Below, piece after piece: positions 46,286 to 57,767 of a stretch of DNA of 64,000 nt. A model generated the notes under the pieces. The model ran no database searches. It saw nothing but the letters and a program-made list of their open reading frames with translations, and was not told the origin of the DNA. This DNA comes from Ceratotherium simum simum. Lineage: Eukaryota; Chordata; Mammalia; Perissodactyla; Rhinocerotidae. The DNA lies in assembly GCF_000283155.1 (NCBI RefSeq), contig NW_004454163.1:23464977-23528976 (forward strand). The letters are read 5' to 3'. Position 1 is the first letter of the stretch. The number at the start of each line of letters is the position of its first letter. Both the position numbers and the translations under genes were made by a program.

Positions 46286-47234
46286 AGCAAAGAAAAATAT
46301 ATCTGGGATCTATGATTTTGTACTCAAAATCCACACAGTGTAATACCCTAAGTGAGGAACAAGATGTTTCCTTTTTTTAAGGAAGCAAATAGGTGGACTA
46401 CACTTTGAACTCATTATAAAAGGACTTATACTGGTAGTAAATTGAAGAGGTGGAGGATTGAAATTCATCATAGAAAACAAGTTTTGAAGAGTTCTGCTTG
46501 AAAAATAACTTCTTGGAGCTTTAGTTAACATGAGGTCATTAAAGGAATTATGGCAAAAGATGCTAATAGAGCAGCTCTACTAAAACTAAGACATCTAGTG
46601 CATGGAATTCATTATCTCCTTCACAGCTAGGTTAGCACTAGCTACGTCCACACCTTTGGGAGAACTGTGGAAACAGTCGCACAAACAGTTTTCTATAGGG
46701 CTTAACTTTCTTGCTGACCTAGAGTCTAGAAAGTTAGGTAACTCTGCAGGACCTATAAAACTTAGTGAAACAACGGAAAACTGGGCATCTGAAATAAATC
46801 CTGCCAAAGCCATACATACCATAAGCAACTATGTTCCCAAACCTACCTTCATTATCTGCACGAAAGTCAAGCCCAGGCCCTCTCAAAAGGTTCTATGTAT
46901 CACACTTGGATACATTTGAAGCACTAACTTGTAATATGATAAACCTAATATCATACTGAACAGATATTCTCATCAGCAAGCCTATTTCCTAACACGGCTA
47001 AAGTTCTTCTGTCCACTTTTTGCTTTTTAGCAATCTTCATCAAATCAATATCTAAATACTTAGCTCAAATTAGCCAAAAAGTAGAACAGTGCTGTTAGCT
47101 CACAATAGCTTATTAGTTATCTTCACTTATTAGCTAAAGATAAATACCCTTTATTTATTTATTAAAGATATTTCTGCATATGAGAAAGTTAGAAGTTATT
47201 TGGACAAGAGAATACTTAATAGTTCTAGTGTCCT

Positions 47235-47905
47235 TTGCTACATCTTACGCTTTCTTGCTTTATTCATTCAACAAGCACTGTCCAAGTCACCATCATCCCT
47301 TCCTGGAAATTTACAATAGCCTTCTTAACTGGCCCCTGACTTCCACTTCTGCACTGCTACAATACATTCTCCACACAGCAGCCAAAATAATCATATTGCC
47401 CCCTACATCAAGTCCACAAATAGCATTCCATGTCACTCCTTAGGCTGGTTTACCAAGCCCTGTGATTAGGTCCGTCTACTTCCTTCACCTCACCTAGTGC
47501 CCCCTCCCACTCACTAAACTCCAGCCACTGTGGCCTACTTTCTGCCCACATATGCTGAACATATCCTGCCTTAGGGATTTTGTACTGACTATTCCCTCTG
47601 CATGGAATGCTCTTCTCTCTGGTTTTTGTATAGCTGACTCTTTGTCATTCAGATCTCAGCCTAAAAATCACCCCCACAAAGAAAACTTTCCTGATCATTC
47701 AGCCTAAAATAGCTACCCAATCTCAATCATTCTAATTCACTGTGTAGCATTTAATATTTAAATTATGTATTAGTTTATCATCCCACTAGACTATAAGGTC
47801 CATGAACACAGAAACTTCCTCTACTGTATCCACAGAATCTGGAATAATGCCTGAGCACATAGAATGTGCTAAAAAAAAAAAAAAAAATCTGTGGAATAAA
47901 TGATG
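47235..47905 (+). mobile_element. L2 LINE 3' region
   Basis: CAGCAGCCAAAATAATCATA, CTCCAGCCACTGTGGCCTAC, ATTCCCTCTGCATGGAATGC, GATCTCAGCCTAAAAATCAC, AAGGTCCATGAACACAG. A clear L2 3' region of 600 bp or more, with a 17-base A run (47871-47887) near its end. Confidence 0.75.
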
Positions 47906-49479
47906 CATGAACTGTCTATGACACGTAAGGTCTTGTGTTTTGCAGCCCTTACTTACCCTTACTATTCATCTCACTTTCTGCCTTAAATTTACAGGTGCTA
48001 CGTAAGTGGAAAATATTACAATTCAATGTAGTCTACAATACCCATCTCAAAATTATTAAGCATAGAGTCATCTGTATTATCTGCCTCAAGATTATCAACA
48101 TGAGAAATAATCCCTAGACTTGTTCCATCTATTACTATTTAACATGAAGTCACGCTTATAGACACACGGCCAGCGTCTTCCTCTGAGTCACACAGCCAGC
48201 CCTACACAAGTATGCCGCGGGAAAATCATCCTCAGTCCACAGATGGTGTTTCTGGCAAAGTCACTGTCATAGTGCTGTTATATCATGAAATTATGGGAAA
48301 TAAAGAGAACAAAGAATCTAGAACTCAGCAGACTGCCAACATGAGATTAAGACATCAAAACAAACTATGCACATTGGCAGGAAGCATGCAATGCTGCTCT
48401 TAGAGAGTTACAGTTCAGGAAGAATTTTCTTCAATTATGAGTCTGAAAACTTAGATCATGTCACTGTAACTAATTTGCCATAGTAACTTTTCATCTGTAT
48501 AGTTAGAAAGGAAAATAACCTAAAATTCAGCAGTGGTTCTAGACAGAGGAGACTGGTATGGAGATTAATACCTTGGGGCAAAGTGCAAGGTCAATTAATA
48601 GGATATCAATGGTAAATTATAGACATGGTTATCTCTTGGTTGAGTTTCACAGAAAGTTTAACTGGTAAGAACAATATTAACTTGGAGATAAACAGAGCTA
48701 CTCAACCTTGGATACTAATAAACTTTAACGAGAATTAAGCTTGCCCCAAATGGTAAACTATTCTCCCTTAGGGAGGTAAGCAAAGGAGTTTAAGGAGCCC
48801 ATACTCTGCTGAGTAGTCCTGTAACAGATCACTCACGTAGAAGGGTGAGAATTAAGGTTAGAAATCAAGTCAGTTCCTCTGAGGCTCAGAGTTCCAGACA
48901 GGTCCTAGTTGCCTAAGAAAAGTCATATAAGTTCATTTATAATATTAATCCAGCAAAGGTATATATATCTCCTTTCTAAAAAGTCAGGACTGTAACATTT
49001 CAACTGTTTGTGTACTCCACTCTAGCAATTCTCAAAACGAATCCCATCACACCTCACATCCCTGTCTATCTTGGTTAACAACCAAATAGCCAAGTCTCTC
49101 AGATCATACATTATCACCCACCACTCATCCTCATAAACTTCTGTACACCCACCCCATAGTTCTAGTGGCTCTCAAACTTTCTTGACCTCAACTAAGAGTA
49201 GAAATGCATTTTACATCATGACTCAGTACACACAAGTGTGTATCACGAAAGTCGCCTAAAATACTCACCCTTACTAAATGTGATGTGCACTATTTTCTAT
49301 CCTATTGTATTTCATATTTTAAAAATTCTAGTCATGACCAATTACATTGATTTAATAATCTTAAGTTTAAAAACCAATCCCCTAACCTTACCCTTCCCAC
49401 CCCATCCCCCATCCTTACACTGTGCACTCTTGAATGACTGATCAGCAGGCTCTCCCACATCAATATGTTCTCTGAACAT

Positions 49480-51330
49480 TCTCTCCAGTTCCTGGACTTA
49501 TTGAATCGTGGCTGTCCCTCGAAGATAATATCTCCTCTAAAGTTCTCTCAAATGAAGGCTTTTTCCCTCTTTCTATCTCTCTCTTTTACAACTGCATTTC
49601 TAAGGGCCAGGAAGTAGTATAGGTTTCCTCCTTTCTCCCCATTTTTCTCAAGTCATTGCTCCATTTTTCGCTCCTTCAAAAACACCAGCTCCTTTGAAGC
49701 TCATAGGATCCGGCTATACCACCCTCCGCCACTCCTCCCTGCTTTCTCCTTCATTCACTAGACTTTGGTTTCTGTTTCATGTCTTTCTCTGCATGCCAAC
49801 TCTTGTCCTCATTCTCAGAGGCCTCAATACCCATGTGGATAACTCACCCAGCATCCTGATTCCACTGACCTATTCCTCTCCTCAACCTCACCCACCTAAC
49901 ATTATAGTCACAGGCTTGTCAACACTAGTAACTATACCATCTCCTGTAGCTCAAGCAACCAACTCTCCAATTTCTACTTCCTATCCTTGGAGCATAGTTA
50001 GGATTGCCCTCTGCCTTCTTTGTCTCATCAATATCTCCCATCCATTGACTGTCTTATTGTCTCACTGTTCTTTATAACCCCTTTCCATTCCTTCCTACCC
50101 AGTATAGATTCCACGGTCCATCATCATTATTACACTGCAAACGTGCTTAACTTTCTTGACCTCGGTGGTTTTTCCACTTGTGCTATAGACTCCATTCTTC
50201 TTAATCTTTCTAAAGTCTTTAAAATGGGAGATTAACCAAATCAGCATCCCTTTCATCTCTACTATCCAGTGATTCTCTTCCCTACCCAAGAAAATTTATT
50301 GACATAATTGTCCACACTGACCAATTTTCTCTCTCATTCACTTTCAACCCAATCCAATCTGGCTTCTGTTCCCACTGAAACAATTGTTATCAAGGTTATT
50401 AATAACCTTCATGTTGCCAAACTCAGTGGAAATTTCTGTCTTTCTGCATTCAACCTTTCAGTAGCAATCAATGTAATTGACCACTCTCCTTTTTGAAACA
50501 TTCTCCTCTCCCATGTCTCTCCCACATTACTACCCATTCTTTCACAATTTACTTCGCTGATTCCTTCTACTCTAACCAAATTCTAATCATTGGATTTTCT
50601 CAGAGCTTGGTTCTGGATCCTTTCCTATATCTGGGTAATTTCCTCCAGTCTCCTTACTTGGGACACTACCTATGTGTTAATGACTTACCAGCTCAGGCTT
50701 CTCAATTAGTATACCAACTGCATACATAACATCCCCATTTGGATTTTTGTTTTTTTTGTGTGTGAGGAGGACTAGCCGTGAGCTAACATCTGATGCCAAT
50801 CCTCCCTTTTTTTTTTCTTGAGGAAGACTGGCCCTGAGCTAACATCCATACCCATCTTCCTCTACTTTATATGGGACGCCACCACAGCACAGCTTAACAA
50901 GTGGTGGTGCGTCGGTGTGCGCCCGGGATCCGAAGCTGCGAACCCCAGGCCGCCAAAGCGGAGCGCGCGCACTTAACCACTTGCGCCACCAGGCCAGTCC
51001 CCCCATTTGGATGTTTGATAAGCTTCTCAAACTTTGCATATTCAAAGTTGAATTGATTTTATCCACTCATATAAATTCCTTCCTAAGGCAATCCCAGTAA
51101 ATGGCAACCCAATCCACCTATTCAATCTAAAAACTAAGGGCTCACACTTGAGTCTTCTGTCATCTCCCACACCCAATTCATTAGCGAATCCCACCCAGTC
51201 TATATTCAAAACAGAACTAGAATCTATCCGCGTCTCTCCATTAACACGTCTAGGCCATCATCATTCCACATTGGACTATTATAACAGCTAATTGCTCCTC
51301 ACTTCCATTTTTGTCAATTTCATTTCAAAT
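49480..51330 (+). mobile_element. L2 LINE remnant with endonuclease- and RT-coding sequence, split by ERE
   Basis: The frame at 49694-50077 contains LRGLNTHVDNSPSI, a decayed form of the L2 endonuclease motif GDFNIHVDDPS. At 50340-50490, PTETIVIKVINNLHVA and LSVAINVIDHSPF mirror the RT segment STETALLKVTNDL..LSAAFDTVDHS; both Asp/Phe positions of the motif-A core have decayed. SQSLVLDPFLYL near 50600 resembles PQGSVLGPLLF. The catalytic YADD box is not found. The ERE at 50745-51000 splits the element; the 3' part resumes with CATCATCATTCCACATTGGA near 51255. Dead by stops and lost residues. Confidence 0.65.
50745..51000 (-). mobile_element. ERE SINE, young CpG-rich copy inside an L2
   Basis: Minus-strand full-length ERE. 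Its head (read on plus) retains dense CpGs, for example GGAGCGCGCGCACTT and GTGCGTCGGTGTGCGCCCG. A perfect 12-bp duplication, CCCCATTTGGAT, lies at 50733-50744 and 51001-51012. The host is a plus-strand L2, whose similarity resumes on the other side. Of the seven copies it looks the least decayed. Confidence 0.95.
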
Positions 51331-51889
51331 TAATAAAAACCTGTACTCAACAGTGGCCCACACTTAAGGGAGATGCCAGTAATCCCTTGTAAGGACTTCA
51401 AGCCCTAGAAATGCTAGATTTCTCACCTGTGATCCATTCCCTCTCCCTCTCCACCTTTAACTATATCCAACAGACAGACCAGAAGACATGCCATTCAGCA
51501 AGGGCTTAATATTCTTAGAAAAAGAGTATCAGCATCTTTGGGAAAGACTTTAGTTACTTTCCAGATAGGCCAGGAATGTTGGTGGTAGGAATGAGGTCTC
51601 TGTTTTCAGTTTGGATGGAAAGATTCTAGGAAGGGAGAAGCCTAGGGACAGTTCTTACCACAATATGCTCTACCAGGAGCTGGTTACCAGAATGATCCTA
51701 CCACAGGGCTCTTTAGTGGTGGTTAATTAACCACGGGGTTCCTAGGACAGAAATAAGTCAGCCCACTTACTACTTCAATAACTGAAAAATTCCTTATCAG
51801 TTAAAACAAAGGCCTAATTTGAGCTACAGCAAGTGAACTGGTCCCTCACGCCTTCTGCCAAGGCCTTGCTCCCTTTCCTGCTTCTAAAA

Positions 51890-52038
51890 CAGTGGTTATT
51901 AAATTTTCAGCTACAGTCTCCTTTGAGAGTTTGATGAAGATAGACTCTCTCCTTAGAAAAATGCACAACAGAAAATACTGCACACAGTTCAAAGGTTCCT
52001 GGAGGGCCTCCTGAAACATGGGCTCTCAGGTTAGACAT
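51890..52038 (+). mobile_element. hAT-type relic
   Basis: CAGTGGTTATTAAATTTTCA, CTCCTTTGAGAGTTTGATGA, CTCCTTAGAAAAATGCACAA and TTCAAAGGTTCCTGGAGGGC resemble a common non-autonomous hAT family with CAGTGGTTCTTAA ends. Exact name not recalled. Confidence 0.5.
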
Positions 52039-52189
52039 CTCCCTGACTCTCTATTGATTTCCTTCACGTTGGCCTCTCAACCTTTAAAGGAAAAATAACA
52101 ATAATAATAACGTTCCTTGATATGCATTCTCTTCTGAATATTGTCCTCTCTCCGCCACCTCTCCTTCAAGCTTCATAAGAGTAGTCTAA

Positions 52190-52400
52190 CCATTTTTATG
52201 GGGATAGGGTAAAAATGCAGATGTTTGTAAATGGCAGAGTACCTCTGGAAGGACATACAAAAAGACACTGGTTAAGAAGTTTTATCTAGGGAAGAGGACT
52301 GGGCCTGAGAGACTGAAGAGGGAGGGAGACATTTTTCATTGAATATTCTTTTCACTATGTGTACAAATTACCTAATCAAATAATAATAAATCAAAATTTA
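52190..52400 (+). mobile_element. Degenerate L1 3' end
   Basis: GGGAAGAGGACTGGGCCTGA, GGGAGGGAGACATTTTTCAT and CACTATGTGTACAAATTACC resemble the 3' UTR of old L1 families, which ends near an AATAAT-rich tail. Confidence 0.5.
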
Positions 52401-52489
52401 CAAAACTTTAAAAGAGCAGGCTACTTTTGCTTCTAATTTCTCATTTCCCAGAAACTTTCTGGCATTTTAAATATGACTTCTGGTCCTTC

Positions 52490-52710
52490 TATCCCTCAAA
52501 GCTGGTTACGTTAGGTCACCAGATGCCTTCTAATTTGGAAATCCAACCGATAGTACAAAGTTTTTATCCTCCTTGATCTCTCCATGGCATTTAACAAAAA
52601 TTTTCTTTCCTAGGCTTATATAACAGCATTCTCTTGATTCTCCTAACTTTCTTGAAGTTCTTTCTTACTCTCCACAAGACTATTTATTCATTTATTCACT
52701 GCCTACAGTG
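52490..52710 (+). mobile_element. L2 LINE fragment (RT-coding region)
   Basis: ATCCTCCTTGATCTCTCCAT and GGCATTTAACAAAAATTTTC correspond to the L2 RT motif-A stretch (LLDLSAAFDTV). Stops are present. It may be a separate piece from the 49480-51330 L2. Confidence 0.5.
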
Positions 52711-53919
52711 TCACAAGATACTTTTCTTCTATTTGCCCTTATGTCGAGCAAACTCAGTCAGTTAGGGCAAACCACTATGACAGGAGTTCTCAACGTGTGA
52801 CCTGGGAGTTCCTGGGGGTCCACAAGATCCTTTCAGAAGTCCAAGAAACAAAAAAAATTGAGTTAAACTCAATCTCACCCCATCCCAAATTTGCTCTTCT
52901 TCCCCTATTCCCTATCCACCCCTGCCCCAAGTGACTCAAGAATTGTAGCAGGCTTCAACAATCCCCTCTCTCTGCAATCATCAGGTACTTACGGCTATTA
53001 ATTTCTCTTGATTGAGTCTCACATCTTTCCATACCTCCTGCTACACCATTAATTCAAGCCATCAAAATTTCTCTGGATGACAACAGCCCAAACTGCTCTA
53101 CTTTCAGTTTCACTTTTTCCCAACTCCATTGCACCCATTCCATATCCAATACCCAATCTGATTCCCACCATCACCATCAGCTCACTTAAGTTTCTCAAAC
53201 TACACAGATATTGCCCCCAAGATATATTAGTTCTCTATAAGAATTCATTTTTATTATTTTGTTGAAGATAATTAAAACAAGCACCTGCTAGATTATTTGG
53301 TTGAGTTCCTAGGACATAGCCATACAGAATCCAAGACTGCATTTATAATCACAATAGCATACTACCATAAACCAAGATAATTCAGGAGAAATAATGGCCG
53401 ACTTATATAATTAATTCCATTCAAGAGAATATGATACTCTTTATTTCCAAATGTATCAAATTTGTGTGAATAGAGAAATGTGATGAAAGAACTGAGTCCT
53501 TCCAAAGTATTAGTAGCATTGACAAGCCAAGCTAAAAAATACCTTATTCCATACCATATTCATATTACAAGCAATTTGTAAGATATACCATGTCATGTTA
53601 ATGTCAGGGAACTTGAATTTTATTAGTTTTGTCACAAGCTTTAATTTATAAACATTTCAGTGTTGTTGTTAAGAGCTGGAAACACTAGGAATTCAGTTTA
53701 ATGTTTATACATCTGAAACATTAAAATAAAAGGAATTTCTAGCAACTAAATGAAGCTAGGTAAGTTCCATATGTTGCACTGAGAATCACTGTACTCTTCT
53801 TTATCCAAGCCTAGAGGGTTCTCCAATTAAAATTTTAAAGAAATTAACTTGCTTCTTAAAATGTTGAGGGTCATATCTCTGAAACCTTGAAACATCTCCT
53901 CTTTAAAAAATGAAGCCCA

Positions 53920-54119
53920 GGGCCAGCCCCACTGGCCTAGTGGTTAAGTTTAGCATGCTCCGCTTCAGCTGCCCAGGTTTGGTTCCCAGGCACAGACCTA
54001 CACCACTCGTCAGTGGCCATGCTGTGGTGGCGGCTCACATACACAAAGAGGAAGATCGGCAACAGATGTTAGCTCAGGGCGAATCTTCCTCAGCAAAAAA
54101 GTAAAAATAAAAATAAAAA
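53920..54119 (+). mobile_element. ERE SINE, shortened
   Basis: Starts AGGGCCAGCCCCACTGG, has one CAGATGTTAGCTCAGGGC module and ends in (AAAAAT)-type A-rich sequence. An imperfect duplication (AAATGAAGCC / AAATCAAAGCC) flanks it. CpGs are partly lost. Confidence 0.88.
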
Positions 54120-54213
54120 AATCAAAGCCTGCATAAATGCCTAACTAACATTTAGCTTTTGAAGCAAAGGTTTTGTTGTCTTATTTACATACTGAGGCAT
54201 AGCTCTAGAACTA

Positions 54214-54371
54214 TGCTGTCCAATGTGGCAGCCACTAGGAATATGTGGCTAAACTTAAATTAATTGAATAAAACTAAAAATTCACTTATTTAGTCACACT
54301 AGCCACATTTCAAGTCCTCAATAGCCACATGTTACATGTCCATAATCACAGAAACTACTATGGACAGTGTT
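54214..54371 (+). mobile_element. hAT-type DNA transposon relic (MER58-like)
   Basis: Ends CTGTCCAAT (54216-54224) and ATGGACAG (54360-54367) are inverted. Inside are GCAGCCACTAGGAATATGTG, TAGTCACACTAGCCACATTT and AAGTCCTCAATAGCCACATG. Subfamily from memory only. Confidence 0.7.
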
Positions 54372-55364
54372 GCTCTATAACTTCTCCTTTTGAGTAAGCT
54401 CTGAGAAAGCTGCTCATGACTTCGAAGATCAGCTTGATGTTGATGACTTCCAAATCTTTTGCCAGTATTTTTCCATTAAACTAATGGAATATCTTCAGAA
54501 ACCTACTTGATATCTCCACTCTACTTTATCAGCTGGAAAGATGGAGGTAGTGGCTGGAAATCATTATGGCAGTGGCAAGAAAATCAATAAGGTAAAATGT
54601 AATCAAGAATGGGTTAGATTTTCAGGGTAAGGTTAAGACTGAATTTGAGACAAGTGGGAATAGGTACTGCAAAAACCTTAATAAATATTAGTCAAAAGAC
54701 AATTCCCATTCCACTGTACCCACCCATCTTGAAATAATAAAACAGCCCTTTGCAAAGATCTTTAAAAGATATCTTTCTAACTATACCTGAAGATATTATT
54801 TACCCAGTAAACTCATCTTTGATTTGGAAGATATATTAAGATCACAGTTTATAATCAGTCAATATAAACTACAACTTAACGTGTTTCAAAGTTTATTTTA
54901 ATTACATTTCTAATTCTTTCAAGATAAGTGTTTTTTTTAAAACTCAAAAACAACACAATTAATAGTGCACTTCAGCCAGGTTTACAACTATATAACAAAA
55001 CACTATCTAAGATTCCTGTTTATCACTTTTAAATCTCCCAGCTTCCTCTATACTGTATTATAAAAAAGACATATTATAGTTATTAATTACCGACAAATAC
55101 TTTTTCTGCTTTATAGAGATATTTAATGTTCGTGTTACTCCAAAAGAGAGCTTATTTTAAAAAATGCAAAACTCCATTTTCTGACTACTTAGCTAAAATA
55201 AAGTCAGATGCAAAAATAAGACCATGCCCCCAAAAATTCATAAAGAAACCTTCAGAAAACAATGACAACAAAAGGCATTTCTAAAATAATGTATGGTATA
55301 TTAATTTATTCAGCAAACATTTATGACCACTATAAACTTCTGGAATGAAATGGATATTAAACCA

Positions 55365-55770
55365 AATAAACACGAAGCCAACATTTATTGAGTACCTACC
55401 ATGCATGTGCTAGGCTTTTGACTACATATACAAAAACAACAACAAAAAGACATGGTCCTGCCCTCAAGGAGCTCACAGTCTAAGTGAAGCAGACAAACAA
55501 TCACAAATACAATGGCAAAGCACCAGGGAGGCATATGGAAGAAGGGACTGGTTCTGCCTGGAGAATGCAGGGCAGGCTTCACAGAGATGGAGACAATGGA
55601 GCTGGGCCTTGGATGAGCAGGAGTTCTCCAGATGGAGGGGAAGGGGGGAAGCGCATTCCAAGCAGAGGAAACAGCACATGAGCAAGCAGAATCTTGAAAG
55701 CATATGCCATGGTGCAGAATGATGAGCAGTCCAGCGTAGCTAGAGCATAAAGGTGCACACAAACTAAAGA
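55365..55770 (-). mobile_element. L2 LINE 3' end
   Basis: Plus-strand reading: CAACATTTATTGAGTACCTA, TGCCCTCAAGGAGCTCACAG, GCAGGGCAGGCTTCACAGAG and TCCAAGCAGAGGAAACAGCA are reverse-complemented L2. Minus-strand open frames of 76 and 125 codons here come from L2 and not from an MBD2 exon. Confidence 0.78.
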
Positions 55771-56503
55771 GACGAATTAGTTTTTGGTTTTTAGTGAATC
55801 ATAACTATCAGGAAATATAATCTTCATATTACACTTCGCATAGCTTAACAGCGATTATGGTAATAATAGCGTAGTTTGAAAGCATTCCCTTCATTTCATA
55901 AATGCTTGAGCCCCTTCGACAGATACCCAGCATTGTGTTTAGAGTTTTAAAAAGACAGTTTTAGACAAATAAATTGTAATTTTCCTTTGTAAATTTAAGA
56001 AGCAAAATAAACCCAGAATAAAGGTTTTCTTACACTGAAATTACACAGCTTCACCTATACACACTCAAGATCCTAACTTTTTGCTACCTTGAGCTCCTCT
56101 ACTCCTACCACTATCTCGTATCCTTCTTAACACCTTTATAACTATCAACCCAAAGTGACATCATAGCTAAGCAATACAGAGGCAACTTGAGCCTTCCCAT
56201 CCCATTCTACCTCTCTAAACAAGGTGACCGCCAATGCCTCTGTGGAAACCAATGCAGCGTATGAGGAAACAATGCATTCTGACCTCCATACCAATTTTTG
56301 GAAATTAAACTACTGTAAACAAACTATTAGCCTGAATTCTGAATAAAGAGAGATATGAAGCAGATACCCCATACCCTTCAGGAAAAGTAAAACGATGAGG
56401 AGGAAAAGAGCTTCGGTCAGAAAGTTTCCTACACTGGCTACCAGGCAACACTGTTCACTGAGCTAGCTTGGTGCTTAGGAAGGTGCAATGGCGAAAGGAA
56501 AGG

Positions 56504-56732
56504 AACTAACATGGCTCAAACATTTTGCTAGGGGTTTTCACATAAATTCTATTTACTCCTCACAGTAATGCTCAGGGAAGGACTTTACTACCTTAATTCT
56601 ACAAATGAGAAACCTGAGACCATCAGAGGTTAAGAAAGTTGCCTATGACTGCATGAGCTAATAAGTGGCAGAGCCAATACATCACACCGTGCCTGCCTGG
56701 GGCCAGAGCCCTTCCCACTCTACTGCTCTGCC
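56504..56732 (+). mobile_element. MIR SINE
   Basis: GCTAGGGGTTTTCACATAAA, ACAAATGAGAAACCTGAGAC, CAGAGGTTAAGAAAGTTGCC, TAAGTGGCAGAGCC and GGGGCCAGAGCCCTTCCCAC. Nearly full-length sense MIR, about 880 bp downstream of exon 2 in the transcript. Confidence 0.82.
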
Positions 56733-57607
56733 TCAGGGTTCCTAAAATGAACGCAGCACTCCCAAGGGGCGTGCGGGGTTGTGTCAGTCATATCTCTAGT
56801 AAGAAAAGCCCTTACTTTTCCTTCCACTATTTTCACACAGTCAGTGTGAGACAACGGTGGTGGCAACACACATACACACATATCTCTGAAATTCAGAGGG
56901 AGAATAATTGAGAAAAAATGGCTACATAAGATTAGTTGCCCTTGGGGGTAAAAAGCTTTCTTTATAAAGATATTTGGTGCTTTAATCCAATGAAATTATA
57001 ATTCATCATAATTCAAATGCTACTTGTTTCAATTCTTATACAATAAACCAGCAACTAAACAGCTCAATAAAAAAAAGAGCTAATGGAAAATTCTCCAATC
57101 AGTGTATTAGGATGAAAATATTATTCCAAAAGGTCATTATCCTCAATATTATCAAAAGTAAAAATCAAAACTGCCCTTTCTCAAATCCTACTCCTGAAAA
57201 TTAATACGTAATATAAATTACGTGGTAAGGATACTTGCCACATTAAAATTTTGCCTCTTTTTAGGCAACAGGAACTATTTTAAGGGAAAAAAAGGAGAGA
57301 ATTAACATCAACAAAGAAATCTTTTGTAAATAGTCCCAACAGGCCAAAAGTGTGATGTATGTTGGCCTAGAGATACCGAAATGTTGTTTTCAACTGTGCA
57401 CCATTTACTTATGCTCTCTCTCTATAAGTACTGCCAACTATCAGAAAATCAATCAGATTGGGAAGTCAAAATGCTTTGTAGGGGGAGAAAAAGAAAAAAA
57501 ACTGGGACATTCCAACAACCAAAATTCTAGTGACATAATTACAATGTAAGATACTTTTTGGAGAGCTTTTGAAATAGCATACATATGCTATAAGTAAATT
57601 AACCAAC

Positions 57608-57767
57608 CTTATTTTGATTGAGAGGATCATTCCGCAGTCTCTGTTTGTTCTTCTGTAATTTACTAGGCATCATCTTTCCAGTTCTGAAGTCAAAACTGCT
57701 GAGGTCAACAGTATTTCCCAGGTACCTTGCCAACTGAGGTTTGCTTCTGAACTTCTTACCACTTGGA
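57608..57767 (-). CDS. MBD2: MBD2 exon 2: second half of the methyl-CpG-binding domain
   Basis: This 160-nt internal exon encodes one completing base (T, for a Ser codon begun in exon 1) and 53 full codons, about residues 182-234 on human numbering. It reads PSGKKFRSKPQLARYLGN, then VDLSSFDFRTGKM, then a basic stretch MPSKLQKNKQRLRND and NQNK. The first part is the C-terminal half of the MBD fold: the helix KPQLARYL and the following hairpin pack against the DNA-contacting sheet encoded by exon 1. The basic part belongs to the transcriptional repression region. The acceptor is a polypyrimidine tract then CTAG (minus strand, ending at 57768). The donor is AATAAG/GTTGGT, which departs from GTRAGT at +3 to +5 and is the weakest donor in the visible gene. 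No frameshift or stop is present. The identification is essentially certain. Confidence 0.97.

Larger units (their letters stand above)
40238..57607 (-). other. MBD2 intron 2 (17.4 kb)
   Basis: Runs from a weak donor (GTTGGT) at 57607 to CCACAG at 40238. Contents: a MER5-type hAT element, three EREs, L2 fragments including a long endonuclease/RT-bearing one, other hAT relics and one MIR. Alternative 3' exons used by the known short MBD2 isoforms in human and mouse would lie in this intron. I could not identify them by eye. Unannotated stretches include 40240-41195, 42335-44110, 44270-45710, 46290-47230, 47910-49480, 53270-53910 and 54380-55360. Confidence 0.88.

Noticed and set aside
49694..50077. 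127-codon plus-strand frame considered as a gene.
   Set aside because: It is the decayed endonuclease region of an L2 remnant.
55385..55762. 125-codon minus-strand frame in intron 2, considered as an alternative last exon of MBD2.
   Set aside because: It is L2 sequence. A transposon-derived exon is possible in principle, but nothing in the sequence supports splicing into it.
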